Origin: Zygnema cylindricum
Lineage: Eukaryota; Streptophyta; Zygnematophyceae; Zygnematales; Zygnemataceae
Reading direction: 5' to 3'
NCBI GenBank assembly: GCA_037447655.1
Contig: JBBHKE010000714.1
Location: forward strand, 124,001 to 188,000
Length of the DNA stretch: 64,000 nucleotides
This document shows positions 12,201 to 22,849 of the stretch, piece after piece. The position numbers and the translations under genes are program-made. The notes beneath the pieces were generated by a model, which saw only the letters and a list, made by a program, of their open reading frames with translations, had not been told where the DNA came from and made no database searches. The first letter of the stretch is position 1, and every line of letters begins with the position of its first letter.

Positions 12201-15200
12201 CTGTTCCAAATAGGACATGCGTTAGTGTGGACTATGGTTAAACTTGAAATGTCTGCTAAGAATATTGCCTTGACATTAGCGTGGATCAATAATAAACTTG
12301 CCAATACCACCCACACTGACAGTGGTAGTGGTGTAGACATCTAAGAATAAAACTCAGCAAGGAAAAAAGGAAACGATAGTCTGACCTGTAACTCACAAAG
12401 AATGGGCTTTATAGAAAGTTCTGTGGCTATGGCTGCCAATATTCCCAACTTGAGGGTTCTGATGGCTGGACTATCAATAGCGCAAATAAAAAATTCCTCA
12501 TAAAGGTCATCAAACATGGAAGGTAACGCTTGAGCCATGGTGGAAAGCGACGTCAACACCTGTTAAAGAAAGCCACAAAAAAGAAGGAATATGGTCAGCA
12601 AGAAGTCAGAACGAGTCTATCCTGAAGTCGTGGAAAAAACGAGACAGTACAATTTAGTGTTTAAGAAGAATCTCCTTTCATTAAACATAGGCAACCCAAA
12701 GGACAAAGAGCCGTCAAACACAAATACTGAGGCAAATCCAAAGACAACGCCACAAACAACCGTCACATAAAAAAAAAACACTGTTAGAGTTTTCTGCTTT
12801 GTAAAGTTAATTACAGTCCGTACACAGAAATCAGTACATAAATGGACGCACCACATACTGCGAATCAGGTGAAGATCTTAAAAGAAACACCAACGGTTTA
12901 GCAAATTTCTTTAACTCCTCCTTTTGTGACAATTGCCATTTCACTCCAGCAGCTCCCATAACCACCGCAGAGTTTCGACTGTGTAACATTGGAGTGGTAC
13001 ATTTCAATAAAAGCTTCACATCATCGTGAACAAAAGGTAACGGTTCTCTTTGGTCCCAAAAAACATCTCTCTGACCTTCTTCACGGTCTCTATTTCTCTG
13101 ATTCGCATATCTCTGTTCCTGCTCACTCCTTGTACCTCCTCTACTTGAAGCTTCCCATGGCCTGTGATTTTCAGCAGAAGAACTCAAATGACTACCCCTT
13201 TGAGACGAATCACTAACATTTCTTTTCGTATCATTCACCCAGTTGTTTTCTGTCGGTTCAGTAGAGAAAAATTCTTCATACCTATCTTTAGTGCTGCTTT
13301 CTCCTCTCGCATGGCCCGATCTTTCTTCCCAGTTCCTTTCACTTAATTCTCCTTCAGATGTCTCTTTCTCCCCTTTTTCGACTATGCCTGACTGACTCAA
13401 TTTGCCTGCCAAACCTCCATCCATTGAAATCCCTGTCTCGAAGCTCTTCTGACCGCCAGTTTTCACTTTCATTTCAGCACCCATGGACCCATCTGGAGCC
13501 CCATGTTTTCCGATAACATACCGAAGCAATAAATCAAGCACAACAACTTGTGCCCATTCGTCCATTTCTCTCAGGTTTTGGCAAAGACTTCGATACTTGG
13601 GTCCCACTAAGTCCAAGCGATGAGGGCAGATTGCGAGAAAAGCAGCAGCAGCAGGTCCCACTACTGTGGATGAAGCATCCCCGAGAAGAATTTCCACCAA
13701 CTGCATAAGAAATGCAAAAAGTGGAAACAAACAAAACAAAACTGCATAAGAAATGGAAAAGTAGAAAAACAAACGAAGGCATTTCAAGCTGAAGTGTGGA
13801 GGTGGAAAAAAGGGCAAACAAACACTTGCCAACTTGAGTTGTGGATGAGCATACTAGCATTAAGAAACAAACATGGGTTATACGGAGAGATTGAGCTGAG
13901 GCAAGCATCAGGTCTTGAAATGGAGATTTGCTGGAAATATAGTTGTGTGTCAAGGCTTAAAGGGTTCGAAGAAAGAAAATACATAAAAACTCAAAAAGAA
14001 TCGGGGAAGAAAACCAAGCACAGAAAAGATTGAGGCGGAAGATCAGCTGGGGGAAACAAAATATCCTAGTAGAATTCTTCAGAGTAGATTGTATATAATA
14101 TGGTGTGGGTTTTATGGGCAGGTCTCAACCGTGTGAGAGTCTAAGATAGAGATTCAACAATAATAATAACACTAGTAACAACAATACGAAACAATGGCAA
14201 CTTCTTCCAAGGTAGTTTAGAGCGAAAATAACTATAAAATGATATTGTTTAGATGAGATGGAGCTTTACTTTCATCAAGTAAAACAATTCAAAAAAATGG
14301 AAGGAGATGCCTAAGGCTGATAAACCCAAATTTCATGAAAAATGTCATCACTTCATAACCGTGCAACTATTGACTGGCTCATTCCAGCACCAGATACAAC
14401 ATTCAGGATCAAACTAAATAATCACAAGCCCAAAGAGGACATTACATCTCAGCACATCAGAGCATGAAAGAAAACTAGCAGAATTTTGATCACCAAAAAA
14501 ACAGAATATCTTTTTCTTTTGGTCTGGTATGAAGTTAAATCTTTGTAATATTTGGCTGACAGGGTGATGAATCAATGACATAAAGCCAATGCACCAAGCG
14601 GTTCCCTATTCCGGACATGTAAAGATGCAACTCATTCTAGCTTCTATACCAATTCATCGACGTTAGTCTGAATCTGGAATTAGTATGGTGATGAACAAAT
14701 CATTTAAGTAAAAAAATGAGATATTGCGGAACTCATGGCCCATACAATTTTGGTCGGTAACGAGTCTAATACATAGTTTTCTGTGTGCCAGCCCTCATTC
14801 AAATCACAGAACTAAATATTCTGGTCCAAATGATTTACGATAAAATGGGTTTTTGGTACTTATCAATGTATACGACCTCACTCCTACATCTCCCTGCCAG
14901 GATGTCCATAGAACCACCTCATTGAGAGATCATGTCACCAATTTTATGTGTAGCCTAACAACTGATAGTGGATCAAACTGTAGCTTTCCTTAAACTCCTG
15001 TTGGTATTGAATTAAACTCACCTCTTCCAAAATTTCCGCATGCTGATCACGATCAATGGCGTGGATTTGCAATAAAGAATGGGCCGCACATCGTCTCACA
15101 AAAGGTGATGGGTCTCGTGAACACTTTTTGACAGCCATAACTATCAAAGGGATCACAGTTTGTAATCGTGTGCTTGACATTGTGCGAAGGGCCTGGGCTC

Positions 15201-17066
15201 TAACAAGCCCATTAGGGTCTGAAATTTCCTTTTGAAGAGAGTTTATGGAAAGGAGAGCTTCATCAGGTCGCCTGCACTCAGAAGTGCGGATATCTAGGCT
15301 CAAGATATATACACAGACCATGGACACCAAAACTCAGCAAACCGTTAACGGAATGAGAAGGATAAACATAGTGTTTAGGTGAAGATAGAGAGCAGAAGTT
15401 GCTGCAGATGTGCCTGACATGATCAAGAGACTGATTTGAGCCCAAATAAACCAAGGTTAAAATGTGCGAAAACAATTGGAAGCGCTATATGTGGTTACCC
15501 CGTACTATACACGTATTATACCGTATAGAAATGCAGAGTTTGAGGCAATAATATACAGCGCTTTTGATGGTTTTTGCACATTTGAACTAAGAAATAAACT
15601 GCTTCCCTTCCATATAGTAAGAGGATACCCTTCACATGCGAGAGCAAAAACAGAACAGAACAACTGCCTTTTACCATGGCTGCCCAGCTCTAAACATGTT
15701 CCACATATGAGCTAGAAAACATATAAACAAATAAACAAACTTAGATCAGTATTGTTAATGCGAGCAAAAAATGTTGCAAAATCCATCAACGGACAGGAAG
15801 AGTGAGTGTCTCATAGTGAAACCTGACCAGATATTGCTTTATAAGAGCACAAGCAAAATATGATTCATCTTGACTTTGCTTTTTTAGCCTGCTTACCTCT
15901 GAGCATAATGTGCAAGATACATGTAGACCATCCTCTTCACATGCAGTGACGGTACCCCAATATTTTTAACCACCTGCCAGACCATTTTCCCAGATATTGA
16001 ATGGAGCCTGTTCTACACAGATGCTTCTTATCAAATTACCACGCAACCACAATTTCTCGTATGAAAAAACTGGTGAATTAAAATAAAAGTACATGGCCAA
16101 ACTGGATCAGGCAAAATGCGTATGATCAACCAACCTCTCACCTGAGGAAAAAACTGGGAAACATCCGTCCCAATCGACATGAGAGCCAAAAGCCTCTTCA
16201 TGCCTTCCACTTTCTCTGCAGTGTACTTGCTGTCTAACAAAGCCTTCACATCTGTACCATCTTCAGGGTCATCATAAAATTGCCCATCACTGCACACAAA
16301 TTGAGCAAGAAATCAAACTGTCAGAAGCCTTGCTGAAAAAGAAAAGCTATAAAACACCATTAGAAGGGAGAAATGTCCTACTGACAGGGAAATGTGGAGC
16401 TCTCTTGCTTGAGAGACGTCTTTGCAAACGTGGAGCTCAGTGAGGTCACAGGAATATGGGGAGATTGCAAGCTTTAAGGCACAAAAAGGGAAGTAGATAG
16501 TACTTTACACTCTTCATACGGTAAAAATAAGAAATTTATTAGACCATGTGTGTAGACATGCAGGGACAACATATGTGGTAGAAAGTAAGGTGGATGGCAT
16601 AGCAAAGCAAAGTAAATCACATTACTTCATTTTATTCCATTTGTTAGAATGAATAAGCATAATTTACACATTTAAGAATTCCAATCCACGTCAGAAAATG
16701 AACCAAACAAGTCTACAAATCCTTGAGAAAAGCAGAAATAACATGATTTACGATATCAAAAAAATTATCGAAGCATCAAGTACGCTTCAAAAACTTAAGC
16801 CACTTCAAGAATCTGGTTCAGAAGACAAAAAAAATAAAGAACAAAAAAGCTAAAAAACTAAAAAATAAAAGGACAAAAAAAACAAAAAACAAAAAAACGT
16901 ACCTTGCCATTCGGCTAAGAAGAGAAGGAAGTCGACCGAGACCACGCGCTGCACGTGCCAGGGAGGTAAGAGCGCTGGTGGATCCTCCTGAGGAGGAGGT
17001 GAGAGGGATACGAGACATGAAGCTGGAGGCATCGTCAAAGCCGAGAGGAATAGCCATAGCTGTCAA
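6300..17066 (-). CDS. AP3B: AP-3 adaptor complex subunit beta, 11 exons
   Basis: Large beta adaptin of AP-3, which sorts cargo from endosome/trans-Golgi membranes to lysosomes or vacuoles. Exons in transcript order: 17066-16903, 16289-16142, 15973-15897, 15271-15022, 13700-12852, 12559-12386, 11766-11302, 10130-9930, 9282-7817, 7573-7301, 6657-6300. The 4425 nt are divisible by three, about 1474 aa. The N-terminal HEAT/armadillo trunk is clear: FYDDPEDGTDVKALLDSKY, RPDEALLSINSLQKEISDPN, FVRRCAAHSLLQIH and VVGPAAAAFLAICPHRLDLV follow known AP-3 beta proteins. The later trunk has VWLTGEYCG and YDIRDRGRMIRQLL. Long Ser/Glu/Arg-rich inserts (around 13050-13450, 11350-11600 and 8300-9050) make it longer than the roughly 1000-1100 aa usual for the family. 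The C-terminal part resembles the family's beta appendage region. Start Met may be at 17066 or nine bases downstream (17057). Confidence 0.93.
6889..6948 (+). repeat. (CCAAA)n-like pentamer repeat
   Basis: Tandem AACCA/CCAAA units in the last AP3B intron. The repeat is pentameric and so does not match common 6-7 bp telomere repeats. Confidence 0.8.
9511..9726. mobile_element. Foldback MITE, family 1 copy a
   Basis: The element starts TACACAGTGTATTGCTATTA and ends with the inverted form (AACGATAGGTGTA). A second inner inverted repeat pairs CTTTTCTCCGTGCACAC with the GTGTGCACGAAGAGAAG side. Other copies lie at 20108, 41511 and 43738. It sits in an AP3B intron (9283-9929). A TA flank is possible as a TSD. 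Confidence 0.8.
10837..11050. mobile_element. Foldback MITE, related family, copy b
   Basis: Left end CACCGTGAATTGTTTTTTGC and right end TAGCGATTCACGGTG form imperfect terminal inverted repeats with further internal pairing, such as GTAACACTAATTC with GAATTAGAAGTAATAAC. It lies in the AP3B intron 10131-11301. The inner CCGTGCACAC core of copies a, c, d and e is missing, so it is a subfamily or a separate family. Confidence 0.65.
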
Positions 17067-17436
17067 CTATACAGCTTTTATTGCCAGTTTAGGGTTTCAA
17101 ATTCTATTTTTCATTTTAAATTTTCATGATTGTGCGTATTCATTTTTGTTTAAACTTCAATTTTCAGGTTTTGTTATCATTGATGTTATTGCTTTTGCTA
17201 TCGTTGTTAATGTTGTTGTCATTTTTGTTGTTTAATAAACCTGTTCAGGTACTACATAGGGTCCAGACAAATAAAAACCAAGAGGAAATAACTCGTTCAT
17301 CATCCGCATTCCGTCATTCTATTTGCATTAATGGCAGAAACGAAGGCATGAGAGGGAGGGAAACTATACTGTAGCTCTTTTCCTCCACTCTACGTAAAGG
17401 ATCGTCGGTTCGTAGACACTACAGTACGGTAATGCA

Positions 17437-17476
17437 CTGTACTAATGTACTGTACTGTACAGTACTGTACTGTACT
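17437..17476. repeat. GTACT pentamer repeat with central palindrome
   Basis: Alternating GTACT and CAGTACT units centre on TGTACAGTA, giving a locally self-complementary block in the AP3B/FTHF divergent promoter region. Confidence 0.75.
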
Positions 17477-17515
17477 GCTCATTCGGGTGCTGTAGGTTGT
17501 CATATCGTATCGATT

Positions 17516-17683
17516 ATGGCAGCAGAAGATTTGGCTGCCCTTCTGGCTTCTACTTCTGTATATCGAGGTCAGTTTACCAAAGCCTTGCATCGCTCGATAT
17601 TAACGTAGAGTTATCTTTTTACCTTCATTTAAAATTTTGAATAAAGTTTCTTCCGTGCAGACGTGCCCGATTTAAGATTCTAA
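17516..17683 (+). pseudogene. Short two-exon gene start cut by a transposon end
   Basis: A possible first exon, 17516-17567, encodes MAAEDLAALLASTSVYR and ends in phase 1 before GTCAGT. After a pyrimidine-rich acceptor at 17660 the frame continues as DVPDLRF and stops at TAA (17681-17683). That TAA directly abuts GGGTATTTTCGCATGTAACC, the left end of a PIF/Harbinger-like element whose usual target is TWA. I read this as the 5' remnant of a gene interrupted by insertion. I do not recognise the protein, and it could be chance coding. Confidence 0.35.
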
Positions 17684-17795
17684 GGGTATTTTCGCATGTA
17701 ACCGAAACTTAGTCTTGTTACTTTGTTTTTTAGCGAAGATTCTCCGTACAATTTTCAGAGCATTCGTATGTAAAGAAATGAAATCGTAACTTTAA
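17684..17795. mobile_element. PIF/Harbinger-like MITE, left end only
   Basis: Begins GGGTATTTTCGCATGTAACC, preceded by TAA. It keeps similarity with the element at 27419 for about 100 bases (CGAAACTT, GTTACTTTG, TTTTAGCG). No matching right end was found before 18240, so it is probably truncated. The right coordinate is approximate. Confidence 0.5.
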
Positions 17796-18239
17796 ATTGT
17801 GACGGATATTAAAGGGGGAAAGAATCATCAACGGCTAATAACGACACTAACGGTGTACATGTTGCCTTGTTGGTACTCCCACTACAGGACTCATCAGACG
17901 GCCGTTAAAAGGACAGACGCGTCGAAATTTACGCATTACAGCACTGTACCGGTCTGTTGCACATTGTCAAGTTGTCAACCTCCCCAGATTGCCGTTTACA
18001 CAAGAAAGCGACCAAGCGTACGATTTTTCCTCGACTCAAACAAAATCAAGACGTTCCATTATCATAGGTTTCTTGGAGACTCCTAACTTGGAACCCAGAT
18101 TCCCCCACATTACCTGTTCTTCACTCGCGTCCACACTGTGTAGTCTGCACCACTCTCTCTTTTGCTCTTTCGAGTATCGTTCTAATCTTCGAACAAAAAA
18201 TTATTTCGTTCAGCACTAACAGTAAACTCTCGCGCCACA

Positions 18240-18639
18240 ATGCGTGTGGCCGTATTTGGCCAATCTGCTTTTGGTGCGGAGGTGTACCGTCACCTCTTGG
18301 ACCGGGGTCACGAGGTGGCGGGCGTATTCACGATTCCTGATGCCGGAGGGCGAGAGGACCCTCTGGCGACGGCCGCAGCAGCCAATGGCCATCAAGTGAG
18401 ACTCCATCACCCATGCGCCCATATTCGCTGTACCACATGCGCATGCACATAACCATATGCACATACCTGCAGCGGTAGATAAACGCACGCAAAGGTAATG
18501 CTGGAAAGCTAATGGGACCAAATGCTCACACGTGTTCACAAACATATGCGCAATGCACAAACTCGGCATGCACTTTTGCACATACATATGGCAGATTAGC
18601 ATACATGTACACATAGTCGTGCACATACATATACGCATA

Positions 18640-18701
<62 letters not shown>

Positions 18702-21356
18702 GCATACACAACACATACACATGTACACAAACCACATGCCTTATATTACACATACACATACACATACACATGTCATTTGACACATCCACAAATGCACATA
18801 CACTTACAGAATATACAATGCTGTAGGAGAATGCATATTGAGTGTTCTCACTGTTGGTATTCTTGCATAGCTGTGTCATATTCATTTGGTTTTTCTCAGT
18901 ATGGTCCATTTGCAATATTGTGTGTTAGATTGATTGCCTTTCTTTGATTGCTAATCATCCTTTGTACCATTTAATCCGCAAGGAATTGGTGTTCTCTTTT
19001 GAAATGTAAGTTGTTTTCCTTTCTCACACATATTGTGTCGATTTCACACTCATTTTTATCCCTTCTCTGACCATGGGATTACATGCATTCATATGTAAAG
19101 ATACTACTTCTATTTCTCTTGCGACATTCCAACTTATTTATTTCCTGTTTCCGCCACATTGGTGTTTATGATACTTGAATGCAAGCCAACTCTTTCTGTC
19201 GTCTGTTTTTGTCCTTCCATTCTTTTGATGTTCTCCTTTTGAATCTCACGATTGGGTAGATATAGCATTCTCTTATTGTGACCTTCGTCATTTACCCAGT
19301 CTGCTTGACTCAGGTGTTTAAAATAGGTAAATGGAAGGCTCTCAAGAAAGATGGAGGCCATGTTTTGCCGGAGGCATTGGAACAATACAAAAGTGTTGGA
19401 GCAGAACTCAACGTTTTGGCTTTTGTGACACAGTTCATACCCATGGAGGTATGAATTCTACACCATTTAGAGTGGATCCTGCCCATTTGTAGATATACTT
19501 CGGGTGTATGTTACCATAATCGTATGTCAACTTATCTGACTGTTTTGCGAGTGAATTCGCTGACATCGGGACATGTTTTTGTGTCGACTCACTCAATTGG
19601 GGGCCTTTGACTTAATTTTTGTGTGGATTATCAAGGGGTTGACTGCATGCCGTTTATTATCTATTTTTCAAACTGAATCATTAACTTCTAAAACTGAGAG
19701 TTTGGTTGTTTTCTCTATCCGAAGCTGGATCCAGTCTATATTCAATGAAAGCCAGAACTTTATTTCTTGCCTTTACATTTTACCACAATTTGTTTAGTAT
19801 TCTTCTTTTTTGTTTTTTTTCACCATCTGCCAGGTGTCAAATGCATGCACACATGGGTCCATCATCTACCATCCTTCCATTCTGCCACGTCACAGAGGAG
19901 CTTCTGCCATCAACTGGACTCTAATGGAGGGTGATAAGAAAACTGGATTAACTGTATTTTGGGCCGATGAGGGACTCGATACTGGTCCAATTCTACTACA
20001 AAAGGAGTGTGACGTGGAACCTAACGATACCGTGAACTCATTGTGTAAGTTTGTGTATGTAGATATGTGTTTATTTATGTATGTATGCATGTACATATGT
20101 GTGTTAGTACACCGCTAATCGTTAGTAGTGTTAAAGTTTTTCTCGTCACTTAAAGCATCTTTTCACACACTGGTCGGATTGTCAATCGAAAAGCGCCAAT
20201 AGGAAGGTGAGAATCTTACCTTCCAACAGCAACCATCAGATTGAAAATCCGACAAGTGTGCACAATGAAAAGATATTTTTTAAGGGCTGAAAGGTCTTTA
20301 ACACTAATAACAATTAGCGGTGTAGTTTTGGTGAACTTGCTTATGATGAGAAGGAGAAAACAACATGAGAAAGAAAGCTGTTAGGTTTTTTGATTTACTT
20401 TGGCTGGTATTCCGTCATTTTAGCATTTTAACTTTTCAAGTGTATGTAAATGATTGAGTGTACGTCTATAGCAGCTGGTCGCTTTGAACCCTCAAAAAGT
20501 TTGAGATGTTTTGAGTCTCATGACTTCTTGTTTCTGACTGTCCTTGGTTTGGAGACCCCACAAACATCGATGCAGTTTTTGAATCATTCTGAACTATATC
20601 ACGCCTTGTAATGTGAACTAGTACAACTCTAAAAGTAATGTCAAAGTGGAAATAGCTTCATTATTGTTGGACAGTGTATGAAACTTGAGTAGATTCCATC
20701 TTTGTAATTTCAAGTCACTGTCATCGATATAGAATGAAGGCTTTTCTGTGACCAGGTCAGTGATAAATTTTCATGAACCTTGTGAAATATTCGACTTCAG
20801 GTTCTTGCGGTTCTGTTTTTGTGGGTGTCTTGAATCACCTCTTTTTGAAAGATAAAGTTCTTTCAGCCACTACTTCTTCTGTCTCTATGCAGATAAGAGA
20901 TTCCTTTTTCCCGAGGGTGTTAAGGCATTAGGGGAAGCTGTGGACCTTATCGCTAACGGAAAGGCTCCCCGTATTCCGCAAACTGAAGACGGAGCCACAT
21001 ATGACCCATTATGGAAAGATCCTAAATTGGCTAAAATAGACTTTACGAGGACAGCCGAGCAGATCCATAACTTCATTCGTGGAAATGATAGGGCCCCTGG
21101 GGCTTGGGGTGTTATCAATAATGAAGTTGTAGGGCTTTTTGGGTCGTCTCTTTTGGACTCCCAAAGAAGTATTCCCTCAGGAGGGATCGAATTGGACGTG
21201 GAAGGAGGAGTTAAGCCTGGAATAGTGACTGAGGAGGGACTGTTTTTGACAGGTTCTGATGGGGGTATAGTGAAGGTGAGCTCTGTAAAAGTGGGAGGTA
21301 AAATTTTACCTTCTGGAGAATTGGCCACTTACTTTAAGTCACCTGTTGCTGCTTAA
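18240..21356 (+). CDS. 10-formyltetrahydrofolate hydrolase-domain protein (stand-alone N-terminal domain of FDH/ALDH1L type), 4 exons
   Basis: Exons: 18240-18395, 19314-19448, 19834-20044, 20893-21356, giving 321 aa. The sequence follows the N-terminal half of ALDH1L1: [16 protein letters not shown], then [14 protein letters not shown], then [20 protein letters not shown] and [16 protein letters not shown]. His110 and Asp146 match the His and Asp of the hydrolase active site. The C-terminal OB-like subdomain ([15 protein letters not shown], then RPGVVTKAG-like KPGIVTEEG) is present. A TAA follows SPVAA, so the acyl-carrier and aldehyde dehydrogenase domains of animal FDH are absent. Such a protein should release formate, or transfer formyl, from 10-formyl-THF, or act as a formyltransferase relative; which one is inference. 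The start Met is at the conserved position. A foldback MITE lies in intron 3. Confidence 0.9.
18640..18700 (+). repeat. (CT)n(CA)n compound microsatellite
   Basis: A CT run followed by a CA run in intron 1 of the formyl-THF hydrolase gene. The surrounding 18400-18830 is rich in CACATA-type units. Confidence 0.95.
20108..20324. mobile_element. Foldback MITE, family 1 copy c
   Basis: Left end TACACCGCTAATCGTTAGTA and right end TAACAATTAGCGGTGTA are near-perfect inverted repeats of about 29 bp. An inner pair (GTCGGATTGTCAATC against GATTGAAAATCCGAC) makes nearly the whole element foldable. It lies in intron 3 (20045-20892). Confidence 0.88.
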
Positions 21357-22849
21357 CGTTTTACAGGGAAGTGTTTTTCTTTTTTTTGTGAAGAAGATCT
21401 TTTAGGGAAATGTTGTTTTTGTCAAGAAGATACATTAGGGGAATGTTTTTTTGTCGAGAAATTGTTGTTTTAGGTGTTTCAGATTCGTCTATTATTCATC
21501 TGGAAGAGAAATGAGTGAAAATGAGCGAACAGGATTGGATTATAAGGTGTCGTATAAGCCTCAGTTTTAATTTTGACGGTAGTGAGGCTATGTTTTGTAC
21601 ATGTCCATATTGTTATTTTATGTAACTGTAAATTCTTTGCGGGTGTACAACTGAGATCAATCACTGTTGTAACTGGAAGTTGCCAAATACATGTTTCGAT
21701 GGAGAAATTATTATTTGATAACTTATTTGATTCACTCTAGAGCTTGTCATTGGTTGATGAAGATGCACCATCATTTGTTGAAATTGTCAATCTACAACAG
21801 TCACGACGCGTGCTTTGTCTTGTTGCAAACGTGGATGTGGTGAGACTTTTGCATTTAGGGTTGTGGATTTTGTTAAAACTGTTCGACTAGAATAGTTGTC
21901 AGTAACATTTCGGACCTTGGGACCTAAAGCAAGTAGGTTCCACCTTTCCCTTTCTGTAAAAAAAAATCACTAATTATTGTGGTGAGCAGTTCAAATTCAA
22001 AGATTTGAATATGATATTCATACTTCCCAAGTGATAGTCATACGGCAGTATGGGGTATATTTACTTACCCTGTATGTTGCATTAACGTGCCGATATATGT
22101 ACACCATATTTGAATTTATTCAAGGAATATTTGAATATGTATTGTTGCCCAACTGTGATGACACTGATGTGAAGTAATATGCTAGAAGCCTCCTCGGGTA
22201 CTAATATTGCGAGTAGTATTAGTGTGTTGTCCTACAGACAAAAAGAATTTGCATTTCATTTTTGCCTTTTAAGTATTATGGCTCTAGGCTTGTGTTGTGA
22301 TTCTTCTTGTATACCGCAGGATTAGTTTGGGCGAGCCCGCTTTTATTTATTGGTTGAGGAATATTGATGTACAAACGCCTCTCTGCAACCTGGCGATAAT
22401 CGCCGATGTTGTAGGCTGATTGGACGGCCGCGATCGACGATGTTGGCAACGGGTTCAAATGTAGCCCGATTATATTGTATACGAATGCTTGCGCTAAATG
22501 TACTGTACTGAACCTTGCGTTTTTCGTACCATTATGAACACATCTGTACGGCCTAGTACGACGGCATGCTTCCCTCTGGACTTTTGGAGCATCAAGAACC
22601 TTCCATGCACAGCAATACCTAGACCGGGTAGTAAAAAAGTGGAAAACCAGAACTTTCCATCATTAAACACTTAACAGTCTATTACTCCATTGCCAGTTGT
22701 CATCTCTCACCAGTTAGAGCAGTGTGGTGATTCAACGGAAGATCCAGTAAGAACCGTCAAGAACTGAAGTTGTGTTCCTTTAATCAGTTTTTAGTTTTAA
22801 CATTCTTATCCTAATTTGGGTGTTTCACGCTTATATTCTCATTTTAGAC
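21357..22849. other. Intergenic spacer, formyl-THF hydrolase to DUF3759 gene
   Basis: Expected 3' UTR of the upstream gene and promoter/5' UTR of the downstream gene. The start contains repeated poly-T plus GAAGAAGAT-like units (21370-21450). No convincing coding region, RNA gene or transposon end was seen. Confidence 0.5.

Larger units (their letters stand above)
17067..18239. other. Divergent intergenic region between AP3B and the formyl-THF hydrolase gene
   Basis: Head-to-head spacer of about 1.2 kb that must hold both promoters. It contains GTACT repeats, a short broken gene and one end of a transposon, which are listed separately. No clear TATA box was identified. Confidence 0.6.

Noticed and set aside
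18526-18915. Cys/Val-rich minus-strand frame
   Set aside because: It is a translation of CA/CT microsatellite DNA inside an intron.
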